NCBI GenBank assembly: GCA_900893395.1
Contig: CAAHFI011679630.1
Span: forward strand, 1-26,200
Reading direction: 5' to 3'
Source of the DNA: Euglena gracilis
Taxonomy: Eukaryota; Euglenozoa; Euglenophyceae; Euglenales; Euglenaceae
DNA length: 26,200 bases
Under the pieces are notes generated by a model. The model searched no databases. It saw only the letters and a list, made by a program, of their open reading frames with translations, and was not told the origin of the DNA. Below, one piece after another: positions 1 to 8,408 of this stretch; within the stretch, counting starts at the first letter, position 1, and each line of letters starts with the position of its first letter. Position numbers and translations under genes: made by a program.

Positions 1-160
1 GAGCCCACCCCCACCCTGGGCCCCAGGAGGGATAAACTTTTCGGTGCCGAAAGGCCGAAGATTTTTGAAAAAGGTGCTATTTTAGCATTTTTCGTGATTT
101 TTTGACCATCTTCGGTGGACGGGGTCCCCCAGGACCCCGTCCACCCCCCTGGGGGCTCCA
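1..160. repeat. GC-rich hairpin cluster
   Basis: This stretch is packed with inverted repeats. The clearest is a perfect 13-bp stem, GTGGACGGGGTCC at 115-127 against GGACCCCGTCCAC at 132-144, with a 4-nt loop. Others are CCTGGGCCCCAGG at about 15-27, TTTCGG/CCGAAA at about 39-52, and CCCCC/GGGGG at about 145-155. The minus-strand open frame beginning at 642 nominally runs through the right half. The hairpins overlap its last residues, so its true C-terminus may lie further upstream. Such clusters occur as dispersed palindromic repeats in some large viral and protist genomes. I cannot tell whether this one recurs elsewhere. Confidence 0.7.
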
Positions 161-642
161 CTACCTTGAAAGGCACCTTGCCCGCGTAACCGCGGTGTAA
201 CCGCGGTGTAACCGCGGTGATAACCGCGGTTTGGGCTCCTCCTAAAGCTCCGTCGGTGCATTCTTTCTTCAAATTTGTTTTTGAAGCTAGAGCGCGGAGT
301 CCATTCGTAGAGTGTGCCAAACGGAAATGAGTCAAGAGAGACGCGGACATTCTGAAAATTGGTTTGATCGGTCACGTATACAATTGCTGCTCCGTTTTCG
401 GCGGCCAATTCCATGAGGTTTTTGGCACCTTGGATCACCCTTCCCCGATTATCACACAAAGTATCTTCCCAGTGGGCAACGACGATCACACCACTGAAAT
501 CCAACGAAAGACTCCGGAGCATTTGAAACCAGCTAGAACAAATCGGCGTGCTTACACAACCAATATTCTTTCCGGCTTTTTTTTTCCTCTTCAGATTATC
601 AGCCTTTTTTTTCTCATTTTGAATGTCACCTCCGGCGATCAT
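82..642 (-). CDS. HAD-like protein with altered catalytic motif
   Basis: This open frame of 186 aa starts at ATG 642; the codon before it is TTG. Residues about 48-110 follow the plan of the HAD phosphatase at 1766-2449: a hydrophobic strand ending in a motif-I position, a helix rich in Ala/Glu, the strand IVYVTD, then a Phe-Pro-Phe-Gly segment. Motif I, normally DxDxT, reads HWEDTL (H57, E59). The aspartate nucleophile and the acid/base aspartate are therefore both replaced. I infer a non-catalytic paralogue. A Lys-rich N-terminus (residues 11-26) comes from an A-rich tract, so translation may begin at ATG 522 (MLRSL). The C-terminal 40 residues come from repeats and hairpins and may not be real. 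The 5' end overlaps the divergent gene at 623 by about 20 bp, another reason to doubt the upstream start. Confidence 0.5.
   Translation of the reverse strand: MIAGGDIQNEKKKADNLKRKKKAGKNIGCVSTPICSSWFQMLRSLSLDFSGVIVVAHWEDTLCDNRGRVIQGAKNLMELAAENGAAIVYVTDQTNFQNVRVSLDSFPFGTLYEWTPRSSFKNKFEERMHRRSFRRSPNRGYHRGYTAVTPRLRGQGAFQGSGAPRGVDGVLGDPVHRRWSKNHEKC
187..231. repeat. 11-bp tandem repeat
   Basis: Four copies of TAACCGCGGTG, the last one changed at its end and preceded by an extra A. Each copy contains the palindrome CCGCGG. It sits inside the C-terminal end of the minus-strand frame, where it gives a repetitive Gly/Tyr/Arg/Thr stretch. Confidence 0.85.
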
Positions 643-1510
643 CAAAGAAAAATATGTGAATGACTTTGAACTTATACATCAATCTGCAAAACATCATTCA
701 AGTATCCTCCTCCTTTTGATTGATCCTCGTTATCCTCTTATCGACGATGCATTTTTTTTAATTATTTTATCATTCAGATGGCATTGTGGAAGAAGGTGGA
801 TTCCGATCGGATGATTGTTTTGTCTGGGTGGAGCGCGACCCTATCTGCGATCCATTGGCACAGGCCTGGGGTATCCAACCCACGCGAACCACATTCGACC
901 GGAGGGAATGCATCTTGGTATGTATGCGTCGGTTACCTTTTTTCTTACTCCCACCACCCCGCGAGCAGAGAAGTGGCAGTCGAAAGAACCAACTTATATA
1001 AATGACAGTTTGGAATTCTGACCGACCCTGTTTGTGTGGTCAGGAAAAAAAATCAAGTGGCACGTCTTATCGCGTATTTGGATGTATACACAAGGAATCC
1101 TCCCTCCCGTGACCATTGCCTCGGTGAATTATACCAATCCGACCGTGTTTTTTTTTCTTTCTTCTTTGTTTTCTCTTCTTTCACAGGAGTATCCGATTGC
1201 ACCCCAAGACTTTGAAGACCGGTATCGTCATTACCTCGGTCGACACCTGTCAACATTCAGCGCGGCCGATGACACGTTAGATGCCTGGCCGGTGAACCTA
1301 GCACACGGTCTCTCTGTGCTCCCGGCCGCAATGTTTGGCATTCGCCACCCTTCCGATCGTCGCCTCCCACCGTGGCATGATACGGTCTTCGTCCTGCTGT
1401 TCAACCACGGGAACGAGGCTGAGCGTCTCTATCTGGTAAACACGGAGGGTTTTGCCTACTGCAAATACATCGTCCCTTGTTTTCTTTCTTCGGAAGACCA
1501 TATCGTTTAA
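623..1510 (+). CDS. Spliced gene of unknown function
   Basis: I read three exons: 623-701, 778-917 and 1187-1510. The introns are 702-777 (GTATCC to TTCAG, phase 1) and 918-1186 (GTATGT to a long T/C tract and CACAG, phase 0). Both keep frame, giving about 180 aa. Exon 2 is acidic then hydrophilic (DDCFVWVERDP), and exon 3 carries EYPIAPQDFEDRYRHYLG, HDTVFVLLFNHGNEAERLYL and a Cys-containing C-terminus. I recognise no domain. The exon 2/3 junction is well supported by the GTATGT donor and matching frames. The first exon is less certain because its donor is weak and its ATG overlaps the start of the divergent HAD-like gene. The last exon is GC-richer than the introns, as expected for real coding sequence here. 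Confidence 0.6.
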
Positions 1511-1765
1511 TCTTGGACAAAAAAAATCTACAGGTGCATTTTTTTTTCTTCGGTCCATTTACAGTGACGCGAGTGGCAAACGGTCCGCTCCGTCACTTTT
1601 ATATTATTATCAGCCACTAACCTCGGAATGAACTTTTGATTTGATCCAATGAAAGTACGACCGCTTGGGTTTTGTGTGTGTGTGTGTGTGTGCATGTTTG
1701 TTTCGCTTCAAATAAAATAAAAAAGGAAGAACCGTAAAAAAAATAAAAAGAAAAAAAATACATTT
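1511..1765. other. Spacer with A/T hairpin and GT microsatellite
   Basis: Just after the stop at 1510, A8 (1519-1526) and a T run from 1539 could pair as a 12-nt-loop hairpin, a possible 3'-end signal. A (TG)10 microsatellite lies at 1673-1692. The last 50 bases before the next ATG are almost pure A/T. No coding sequence is seen. Confidence 0.55.
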
Positions 1766-2449
1766 ATGGGGCAGTCTCACGCATCGAATGATGAATATCC
1801 CACCATGCTTCCGAAGGACTACGATGGACATATTTTAATAAGCGACATCGACGATACCCTGCGTCATACATCGCTACTAAATGTTGTTTCCTCTAAATTT
1901 CCCCAGCGTAGGGTGCGCCTTGCGCGTCGCACCCTTTTTCGTATCGCAGAACGCGGGGTTCCCGTGGTGTATTTATCCGCAGCACCGGCGCAATGGATGC
2001 GAACGACAAACGAACGGTTTTTGGCGGATTTTCCTCTGGGTGTATTGATCGACCGCGAAAACATGGGGATCGGCGGATTTAACCTGTTCAATCAGGCCCG
2101 GTCACAGGGATCTTTTAAACGGGAAGTATTAAAACATCTCACCAAAGCGTACCCTCGTTGCACCTTGATATGTCTGGGGGACAATCGTTACGGAGATGCA
2201 CACGCATACGAAGGTATGTGTTCGCACGCACTCATCCGCCGCGCGATCCATTCGAATGAGAATATTCCCAAGAATGTTTCTGGTAAACAATTTAAGGCGT
2301 ACCGCAAAAGGGTGGCGGCGCATCTTTTGAGAGGAATACCAAAACACGGTTACAAAACGTTTCAAAAACTGGTTCATCTACCGAAATTCCCAGGAGTCGT
2401 AGTTGGGCAACCGGTGCATTCGTCCCACAAACATTCAGGGTTGTTTTAG
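1766..2449 (+). CDS. HAD-superfamily phosphatase, APP1/DUF2183-like
   Basis: This intact frame of 227 aa starts at ATG 1766 after an A-rich leader. HAD motifs are in order: motif I SDIDDTL (nucleophile D27, D29), motif II VVYLSAAP (S71), the conserved lysine in GSFKRE (K118), and motif III CLGDNRYGD (D139, D144). The FPLGVL segment after motif II resembles the catalytic domain of yeast APP1 phosphatidate phosphatase (DUF2183 family, which typically has DIDDT, SxSP, FP.G and GD). The family dephosphorylates lipid phosphates such as phosphatidate, but the substrate here is not shown. The N-terminal C2-like or SH3-binding parts of APP1 are absent. No signal peptide or membrane helix is seen; the tail is basic. 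The minus-strand frame at 82-642 looks like its inactivated relative. Confidence 0.75.
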   Translation: MGQSHASNDEYPTMLPKDYDGHILISDIDDTLRHTSLLNVVSSKFPQRRVRLARRTLFRIAERGVPVVYLSAAPAQWMRTTNERFLADFPLGVLIDRENMGIGGFNLFNQARSQGSFKREVLKHLTKAYPRCTLICLGDNRYGDAHAYEGMCSHALIRRAIHSNENIPKNVSGKQFKAYRKRVAAHLLRGIPKHGYKTFQKLVHLPKFPGVVVGQPVHSSHKHSGLF

Positions 2450-3477
2450 CCTCCGTTATTTACACCAAATGATTTTTTTTGCGGATACGAAGAACCGTTT
2501 GCTTGTCCATTCCATCACCCACCATCATTTTCTCGCAGGGTTTTTTCTCAGATTGGATTTATCCTCTTGACACATGGCTCAGCACAACCCTTATGTTTGT
2601 TTACCCTTCCTGTTATTTTCCTGTTGGTTATTTTTTTACGGATTTTTTTTCCAAATTTTATTCCACCACAATTTTTAGTTTATCCAGTCATATGCGCATC
2701 GAGATTTCGAGGCCTTTTTTACATAAAAAAAACAAGAGAGAAGTAAACAGGAAGAACACAGCATTTGTAAACACCGACCCGATACATTTGAATGGTTTGT
2801 GTCACGTGATAGAACGTTTTTCCTCGGTGCGATGCGCTGTACGGCAGTGGATCGCAAGACAGTCGATGGAAAATGCAATTTCTCGACTCCCAGATGTTCT
2901 AATGCTTCTCAGTTGTATCGCAATCGAGGTTCTTCAAAATACTATTGTGTTACATAGAATACAAATAAAAAAAAAGAATCACAAAGTTTTCTATTTCTTT
3001 TTTTTTATTTCTAAAACCAAAGAACCTTGCTGATAGAATCTTTTGCTTCGTTCTGTGGCAGCCTTTCATCCTCCACAGCATTTTTTTTCTTTTTTTTTTG
3101 GATGGGGAAGGAGAGAGTTTTTTTATGACAATTTCATATCAAAGATGCTGTTTTCCGAGGCCTTGTGACAAGAAGTGTTTTCCTCACAACCTATGTTGTA
3201 CAAGTCTGTCGTCAAAGTGATTTTCAATAAAAAATAAACGGGATGGATATAATCGTTTTTTTCTCGGTTTGGAATTTTTTTTTGTCTCCTATTTTATCAA
3301 TCCCGATACAGGCATCACTTTGTGAAGGCGTGCGCTCCAGTGTTAGGAATTGAACGATGCGACGAATTATCCGAAAAGATGGCTGTTCTTTTTTTTCCTC
3401 TTTTTGTGTTGTTAGAGGCAGGGTTGTAAGGACGGTCATTTTTTGATACCGGAGTTCGCTTTCGGGTGTTTCTTCAG
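2450..3477. other. T-rich stretch without a clear gene
   Basis: The region is dominated by T runs. A + frame is open from 2479 to 3033 (184 aa). Its first half is Phe/Ser-rich as expected from random T-rich DNA. Its second half, about residues 105-165, has a more normal composition (RQWIARQSMENAISRLPDV) and could hold an exon. I cannot support a full gene. A 3' splice acceptor (TTTCTTCAG) ends the region at 3477. Confidence 0.4.
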
Positions 3478-3759
3478 TGTCGAGACGCAGATGTGTGGAA
3501 GACGGTAGACACGGAGAACATGATGTATGATCAAGCAAGGATGCGTCGCATTCTACAGCCTGTACTTTCCAAGGAATCATCATCATCGTTGACTGTCAAC
3601 GGACAGATGGCTAGTCTTACCAATCATGAATTGCAGAGATTGGGGTCACAATTGCTTTTGGAACGCATTAAAACCGGAAACCGATGCGTAACGAAGAGGA
3701 TTGAATGCATCAATTCATCGGTTCCCGCCCCTGGAACGATTTTCATCGCATCGAGGTAG
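3478..3759 (+). CDS. 3' exon of an unknown gene
   Basis: This open frame follows the acceptor TTTCTTCAG and ends at a TAG at 3757. It encodes about 93 aa beginning CRDADVWKTVDTENM, followed by a helical segment (ARMRRILQPVLSKES) and an amphipathic stretch with LQRLGSQLLLERI. A second exon at 4480-4635 has the same layout (RDKDVWEVED, then a helix, then a Ser-rich turn and SLTD). I infer two paralogous terminal exons. Upstream exons were not found. No named domain was recognised. Confidence 0.45.
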   Translation, partial: CRDADVWKTVDTENMMYDQARMRRILQPVLSKESSSSLTVNGQMASLTNHELQRLGSQLLLERIKTGNRCVTKRIECINSSVPAPGTIFIASR

Positions 3760-4479
3760 CACACCTTCCGAAACGATTCATCGCTGAACTTTCGTATTCG
3801 TATTCAACCTAATTTGGTTTGTGTTTAAATTACCGATGAATCGTCGATCGAAGCATCACAAACCGCATCAAGACGGACAATCCGGAACTATATGGTGCCA
3901 TCGTTGGTCGTTTTTTTCAACATCGATGGATGGAAATTAATCGACGGGGAGCAGTTACTTTTTTTTCCCGTCGTCGGAATTTTTATTTGTACGGTTGAGA
4001 AATGTGATATTTCTTGATTTTTTTCAGATTATTTTTTTCCAGATTATTTTTCTTTGGTTTTTCCTTGTATCCTGACATCATGATCTTTACAGTTAGAAAA
4101 AGTCTGAGTAATTTATATGATTTAGAGAGAAAATGTGTTAAATGGAATTTTTACACATTGTTTTTTTTTCCCGATTGTTTTCCATCGGAGGCATCGATTT
4201 GTGATGGCATGCGAGCCCACATTAAAGCTCATTCAGATCGACGATGCCTGCTCTATCGCGGTGACAGTGACATTTTTTTTGTACGTTCACCGTCCTGTAA
4301 ATAAGGAACGTAATATGTTCCAATACATTCCTCCGGTTTTTTTTCTCTCGTATAATCTCAGCAAACACGTTCTTAAATGAATAGGAAGGTCACACTTGAC
4401 AATATTTTTTTTGTGTTCTACGGTATATGCACTAAAACCGCACCGCACGTCGCCGCAGTTCCGGGTTTGCTTTTTTTCG
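3760..4479. other. T-rich stretch, possible small exons only
   Basis: Several T-tract plus AG acceptors occur (for example ending near 4027 and 4042). Short open stretches of normal composition exist: 3836-3960 on the + strand, and 4195-4300, where one frame reads EPTLKLIQIDDACSIAVTVTF. None has a start codon, a donor and a partner that fit together, so no gene is called. The two paralogous 3' exons on either side need upstream exons, and these fragments may be some of them. Confidence 0.3.
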
Positions 4480-4635
4480 AGGGACAAGGATGTCTGGGAG
4501 GTGGAAGACGCGTCCGAAACAAAGAAAAAGCAAATGACATTAGATGCCATCGGTCGGATGCTGACGAGAGTGCTAACGGACACCAGCGATGGTTCCATGT
4601 CTCTGACCGATGTAGCTCAGCGCATTTGCGACTAA
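4480..4635 (+). CDS. 3' exon, paralogue of the 3478-3759 exon
   Basis: This is the end of a + strand frame after a T tract, about 51 residues starting RDKDVWEVEDASETKKK, then MTLDAIGRMLTRVLTD and SDGSMSLTDVAQRICD before a TAA. It shares RDxDVW, the spacing to a helix with a Leu-Thr/Pro-Val-Leu core, and a Ser-rich turn with the exon at 3478. It is shorter at the C-terminus. Function unknown. Confidence 0.4.
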   Translation, partial: RDKDVWEVEDASETKKKQMTLDAIGRMLTRVLTDTSDGSMSLTDVAQRICD

Positions 4636-5212
4636 CGCGGGCTTCTACCCATTGGTGTTGACAGAAAAGACGACGGGGGTTCTCCGTCCATCCGTGCATC
4701 TCTGAGAACTTCGTATTGTTTAATACGACGGACCGTTTTTTGCCAACCGACGCAATTTTTAATTTCAAAACCTTCATCGGCGTCGGAGAGTGAAGTCATC
4801 CGTCTGATTAACCATACGGCGAATGGTGTCACACTTGACTCTTCGACGAAATGAATAAAACAAAACCATTCCGAAGTCGACCCTTGGTGCAACACATCCG
4901 TTTTAAAGGTTTTTTTTTTTGCTTGTAATATCTTGGATCTCCGTGCAGGGGTAAGCGTTTGGCCAAACACATGCAATCGTCACTCCAAACAAGCTGAGCA
5001 ACCGTCGGTGTAAGTTTTTTGTTTTTCGCTTCCGCGTTTGTATGTTCCCGCGGGGTGTGAGCACCGGAGTTGTACACATTTTGTTGGAGCATACGGAGTT
5101 GGAGCATCGGTGGTTGTTGTAATATTCTCAATGGGCGATTGTGCCCGATCAAACCACAAAAACGCCTCACGGTATGTAGTTGTTTGTCTCCGCCCCACCC
5201 ACAGCTCGGACG
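4636..5212. other. Region holding a solo repeat copy
   Basis: No complete gene is seen. It contains the first copy of a 140-bp direct repeat (4826-4966). On the minus strand that copy encodes a short piece, LTPARRSKILQAK, resembling the C-terminus of the gene ending at 6966. The DNA from 5040 to 5200 has open frames on + without a convincing start. A GTATGT donor (5172) and CCACAG acceptor (5204) are only 33 nt apart. Confidence 0.35.
4826..4966. repeat. 140-bp direct repeat, copy 1
   Basis: It matches 6890-7026 from GTGTCACACTTGACTCTTCG to GGGGTAAGCG, with scattered substitutions and one- or two-base gaps (roughly 85-90 % by eye). In copy 2 the sequence is the 3' end and trailer of a minus-strand gene. 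Here it stands alone. The two copies bracket the BTB and caspase-like genes. Confidence 0.85.
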
Positions 5213-5424
5213 ATGTCTGTTCCGCTGAACATATCAAACCGGATCAAGCACATCGAGATTCGGTTGCTTCGAATGAAACGCAGTGTCACACGCGCGTCTG
5301 AAAATCCGGCGGTGTCAGTGGGAACATACTTTGAAAGGAAAAAAAAAACGGGTTGTGGCACTGTCCGCAACCACAGCGAGCTCCCGCCGGGCAGAATGGA
5401 CGGGTCGAACCACAAATTTGATCA

Positions 5425-5775
5425 ATGAATGTGCAGCGCGTTTGTTTGACCCGAAAGAACAACGCGGTGATCGCCGAAGCCGAGGCCATCAACACCGCGA
5501 ACCGCCGCGGGCCGGTGCGCTGCGACGTCGGTGGGACGCCGTTTCACGTCGATGTGGAGGACGGTGGGAACCGCACCGACATGATTCCGCTGCGATGCCC
5601 ACCGGGGACGACGCTGCGACCCCTCATCGCTGCGTTCGGCGGGGATGAAGCGGGTTCGGACGGTGTTCGGTTTCTCGATCGCGATCCCGTCATCTTCGCG
5701 GACGTTCTGGACTACCTCCGCACGGGCGCGGCGGACACACCGAGTGCGTCCGCCGCGAAGGGAGCCCACCTATAG
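5425..5775 (+). CDS. KCTD-type BTB (T1) domain protein
   Basis: This GC-rich frame of 116 aa starts at ATG 5425. It shows the tetramerisation-type BTB fold typical of KCTD proteins and Kv channel T1 domains: a first strand with VRCDVGG (34-37), then a Pro-rich turn with LRCPPGTTLRPLIAAF, then VRFLDRDPVIFADVLDYLRTG (81-101), which includes the hallmark DRDP and YLRxG. In known families this domain oligomerises and often recruits Cullin-3. No channel helices follow; the protein ends soon after the domain. Upstream, from ATG 5213, an open frame reads MSVPLNISNRIKHIEIRLLRM and a helical stretch continues in another frame beyond an A10 run (5339-5348). The real protein may therefore be longer at its N-terminus. 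The caspase-like gene starts 77 bp downstream on the same strand. Confidence 0.75.
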   Translation: MNVQRVCLTRKNNAVIAEAEAINTANRRGPVRCDVGGTPFHVDVEDGGNRTDMIPLRCPPGTTLRPLIAAFGGDEAGSDGVRFLDRDPVIFADVLDYLRTGAADTPSASAAKGAHL

Positions 5776-5852
5776 TCGCAAACATACACTGGTGCCCTTT
5801 TGTTTTAACGTTTGTGATCACGCCGCCGCCCGTCGCGAACGAGCTGTGCCGC

Positions 5853-6702
5853 ATGGGAACCCCCGCCGTGTCGTCGCCGTCCGTGGCGGTGGGCGACGAC
5901 GACAGGTCCCTCGGTCCGCCGGACCGGCGCGCCCTCGTCGTATCCGCCGGCAACCGAGGGGCGACGGAGTGGCACGGATACCTCACGGAACGCGGGTACG
6001 CCGTCCGGGTTCTCACCGGGGACCCGCCGGATGCGGCGGCCCATCCCGGACCCCGGCCGCGCGTAATTGCGACCGTGGCCGCAGTTCGCCGGGCGGTGCG
6101 GAAACTGGTACGTCCAATCGCCGGCCGCGGCGTGTGCGCCGCGCTCATCGTGTGCGGCTTCCATGGGGAGTACGACGACCAACGGGAGTGTCATCGCCTC
6201 TGGCTGGCGAAGGACCCCACCGCCACAACGCGGGCGGGCGTCGAGGGTTCATACTACGGACAGGATCTGGCCAAAGATATCGGGCCCATTCAGAACGGAA
6301 CGCTCCGGGAGACGAAGGAAGGCACCGCGGGGCCGCCGCCGCGCTTCTTCTTTTTTTTTCGACACTTGCTACTCGGGAGGAATGATCCAGCACGTAATCG
6401 ATTGCGCTCCACACGCTGTGGGCATGACCTCGACAACCTGTAAGGGAGTTTCGTTTATGAACCGAGACCTGTTCGGAGCATGGTCGAACTGTTTCCTTGC
6501 CCAACTCCGGTCCACGGACAGCAAATCAGGGGACCTCGCCGCGGCGTTCTTCGCGGCCCGCAAGAGGATCGCGCAAACGTTCGGGCGGGCGGTCGACCAG
6601 CCGTGCTTCTTCGCGCGAACCGCGACCCTCCGCATCGATACGAACGCGAAGGTGAACCGCCAGCCGCGGCGGGGAGAGTTTCCCACCGCGGACTGGATCT
6701 AG
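5853..6702 (+). CDS. Caspase-like (clan CD, metacaspase-type) protease
   Basis: From ATG 5853 one frame encodes a first strand RALVVSAGNRGA, then ERGYAVRVLTGDPP, a helix, and CAALIVCGFHGEYDD with the catalytic-type His (about residue 104). A second frame carries FFFDTCYSGGM, the strand-Asp-x-Cys-x-Ser-Gly motif holding the nucleophile Cys (codon 6367-6369), then GMTSTTCKG, a helix SGDLAAAFFAARKRI, and a C-terminus ending at 6702. The His-Cys pair in this order and the two motifs are typical of the C14 caspase/metacaspase fold. The two halves lie in different frames that meet at a T9 run (6351-6359). I found no convincing intron there, so either the run length is miscounted or the gene is inactive. 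It is a single protease domain, very GC-rich, adjacent to the BTB gene. The cell-death role known for metacaspases is inference here. Confidence 0.7.
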
Positions 6703-6889
6703 TCCGCCGTCGAGCATCGTCACCGGGATTCGTTCGGGGCTGATCGTCTCTGACCCGCTAAATGGTTGACCTTTGGAACGACGAGGAGCAGGCTTATTTT
6801 AATCAATGGGCAAGATCCTCCTCCGTTGGTAAAAAAAAATAGCCTGTTGAGGAGGAATGTGACACTGTGTGTGACATATATCCGACTCT

Positions 6890-7026
6890 GTGTCACACTT
6901 GACTCTTCGACAAAATGAATAAAAAAAACCACTCCGAAGTCGACCTTTGATGCAACACATCCGTTTTAAAGGTATTTATTTGCTTGTACTATCTTGGATT
7001 TTTGTGCAGGGGTAAGCGTTGGCCGA
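6890..7026. repeat. 140-bp direct repeat, copy 2
   Basis: This is the partner of 4826-4966. On the minus strand its right part encodes the last residues (RPTLTPAQKSKIVQANKYL) and stop codon of the gene at 6966-7989; the rest is trailer. Just left of it, GTGTGACA and TGTCACAC form an 8-bp inverted repeat. Confidence 0.85.
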
Positions 7027-7989
7027 ACGATGGGTAGGTCGTCATTCGACGTATCAGAGTCGTCAGAATTTTCATCTTTTCGTATTTCCAGTTGTGTGCT
7101 CGGTAGGGGAAGGTTGCTTGCCTTCCCCGCGCTGGTGCGTTTATCGGAAATGGTTTCTTTCGTATTTTTTTTCCGTCGTCCGTTGTCATAGTCTTCGTCG
7201 CTTTCATCATCTGAGGAATCGTCCGCATTGGAATGGAATTGGTTGGGTAGGTTGAAGGAAACCTTTTTGCTACTTCCGCGGGATGAGCCTTTCCTCGGCT
7301 TGGATGTCGTTCGTTTCCTTTTTTACGTTTTCTTTTGATGTTTCAACCGAGTAGATATATCATCGGATGGGTCACTCCCCGGGAGACCGTGTTTACCACC
7401 GTGACCTCTGTTGGATCTTTCTTTCTGATCCTTGGTGTTTCTTTTCGTCTTTTTGTTTGGACGCACAGCACGCAACTGGAAATCTGGATCCTCAACCGTA
7501 CTCTCGTCCGAAGATTTCTGTTTGTCGCTGTCGTAATCGTCAGATTCGTCTTCGTCGGAAAATGTTTCTGTGGGAGCAATCCGTCCGTTCCCCTTTTTCT
7601 GTGGTTTTCTGCCCTGTTTGCTCAACCATGTTTGCAAAAGTTGTTCGATTTCCTGTAGAACGTTCGCCACAATCGTGACGCGTTTGCGGATCAACGGAAA
7701 CGATCGCCGTACGGCTACGCGTAGACATTCATACTCAGCCAAGGGACCATTCGTGCACGTTGCTTTTCCGGTTTTCCGGAGCACACGATTTGCCCCAGTT
7801 GATGCATTTCTCTGACAGCAGTGAGTGGGTTGCGCGTACACTGGCCTTTCCCTTGGGAACTTTGGCATAGGGCAGTGTGCGTTCGTTTGTGACGAACGAC
7901 AGAAAATTCTCTGCGTGTGTTATGGTTTTGGCCAGGTCGTGCATCCGTATGTCCGTGAAGACATCCAGTTTTTGAACCAACGCGTGCAA
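6966..7989 (-). pseudogene. Acidic/basic low-complexity protein gene, probably decayed
   Basis: On the minus strand, 7989-7735 encodes a folded-looking stretch (LHALVQKLDVFTDIRMHDLAK, later LSEKCINWGKSC). The sense then continues in another frame, 7868-7323, with ECLRVAVRRSF, LQEIEQLLQTWLSKQG and an acidic run (SDEDESDDYDSD) plus Lys-rich RPNKKTKRN. That frame meets a TAA at 7323-7325 but stays open beyond it to 6966. There it repeats the same pattern: SSDDESDEDYDNGRRKKN, a TQLEI segment, then an acidic cluster and IVRPTLTP. The tail thus looks internally duplicated. One frame change near 7750 and one in-frame stop argue for decay or assembly error. No domain recognised; a nuclear protein is only a guess from the composition. 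First ATG in frame is at 7944. Confidence 0.5.
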
Positions 7990-8408
7990 ATCACAGTCAC
8001 CGTCAGGTGGTGGTATTTATGAATCGACAAACCATTACCTGTATGTGTTTTTCTTTGGGAAGTTGGCATTTATCACGATTATAATTTTTGGTGTGGGTCC
8101 TCAGAATACAACGATCTCCGTACTTCACACATACTTTTGGGACATCCGACGCCGGCGCCGGCTTGGGGCCCATCAATGGATAATATTTATTTTGAAATAA
8201 CGCCGACCCTCAAATATATTTTCCCTTTTATATACCTTCTTCAACTATTTCGTATGTTTTTTTTGTATCATTTTCTTTTTCAGAATATTTTGTCGCGTTG
8301 TGCAATGAAAGATGATTCCGCAGGATGTTTTCGATTTGCAACCCTCAACCCTCAATGTTTTCGATTTGCAACGGTGGCTCTGCTGAATGTGTTTCGTTTG
8401 CTGCATCG
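7990..8408. other. Spacer with palindrome and short duplication
   Basis: AT-rich, no gene supported. GCCGGCGCCGGC at 8151-8162 is a perfect 12-bp palindrome. ATGTTTTCGATTTGCAAC occurs twice (about 8324 and 8359), separated by CCTCAACCCTCA. Confidence 0.5.

Noticed and set aside
5172-5204. 33-nt GTATGT...CCACAG intron upstream of the BTB gene
   Set aside because: Shorter than every supported intron here, and the flanking frames give no recognisable product either way.
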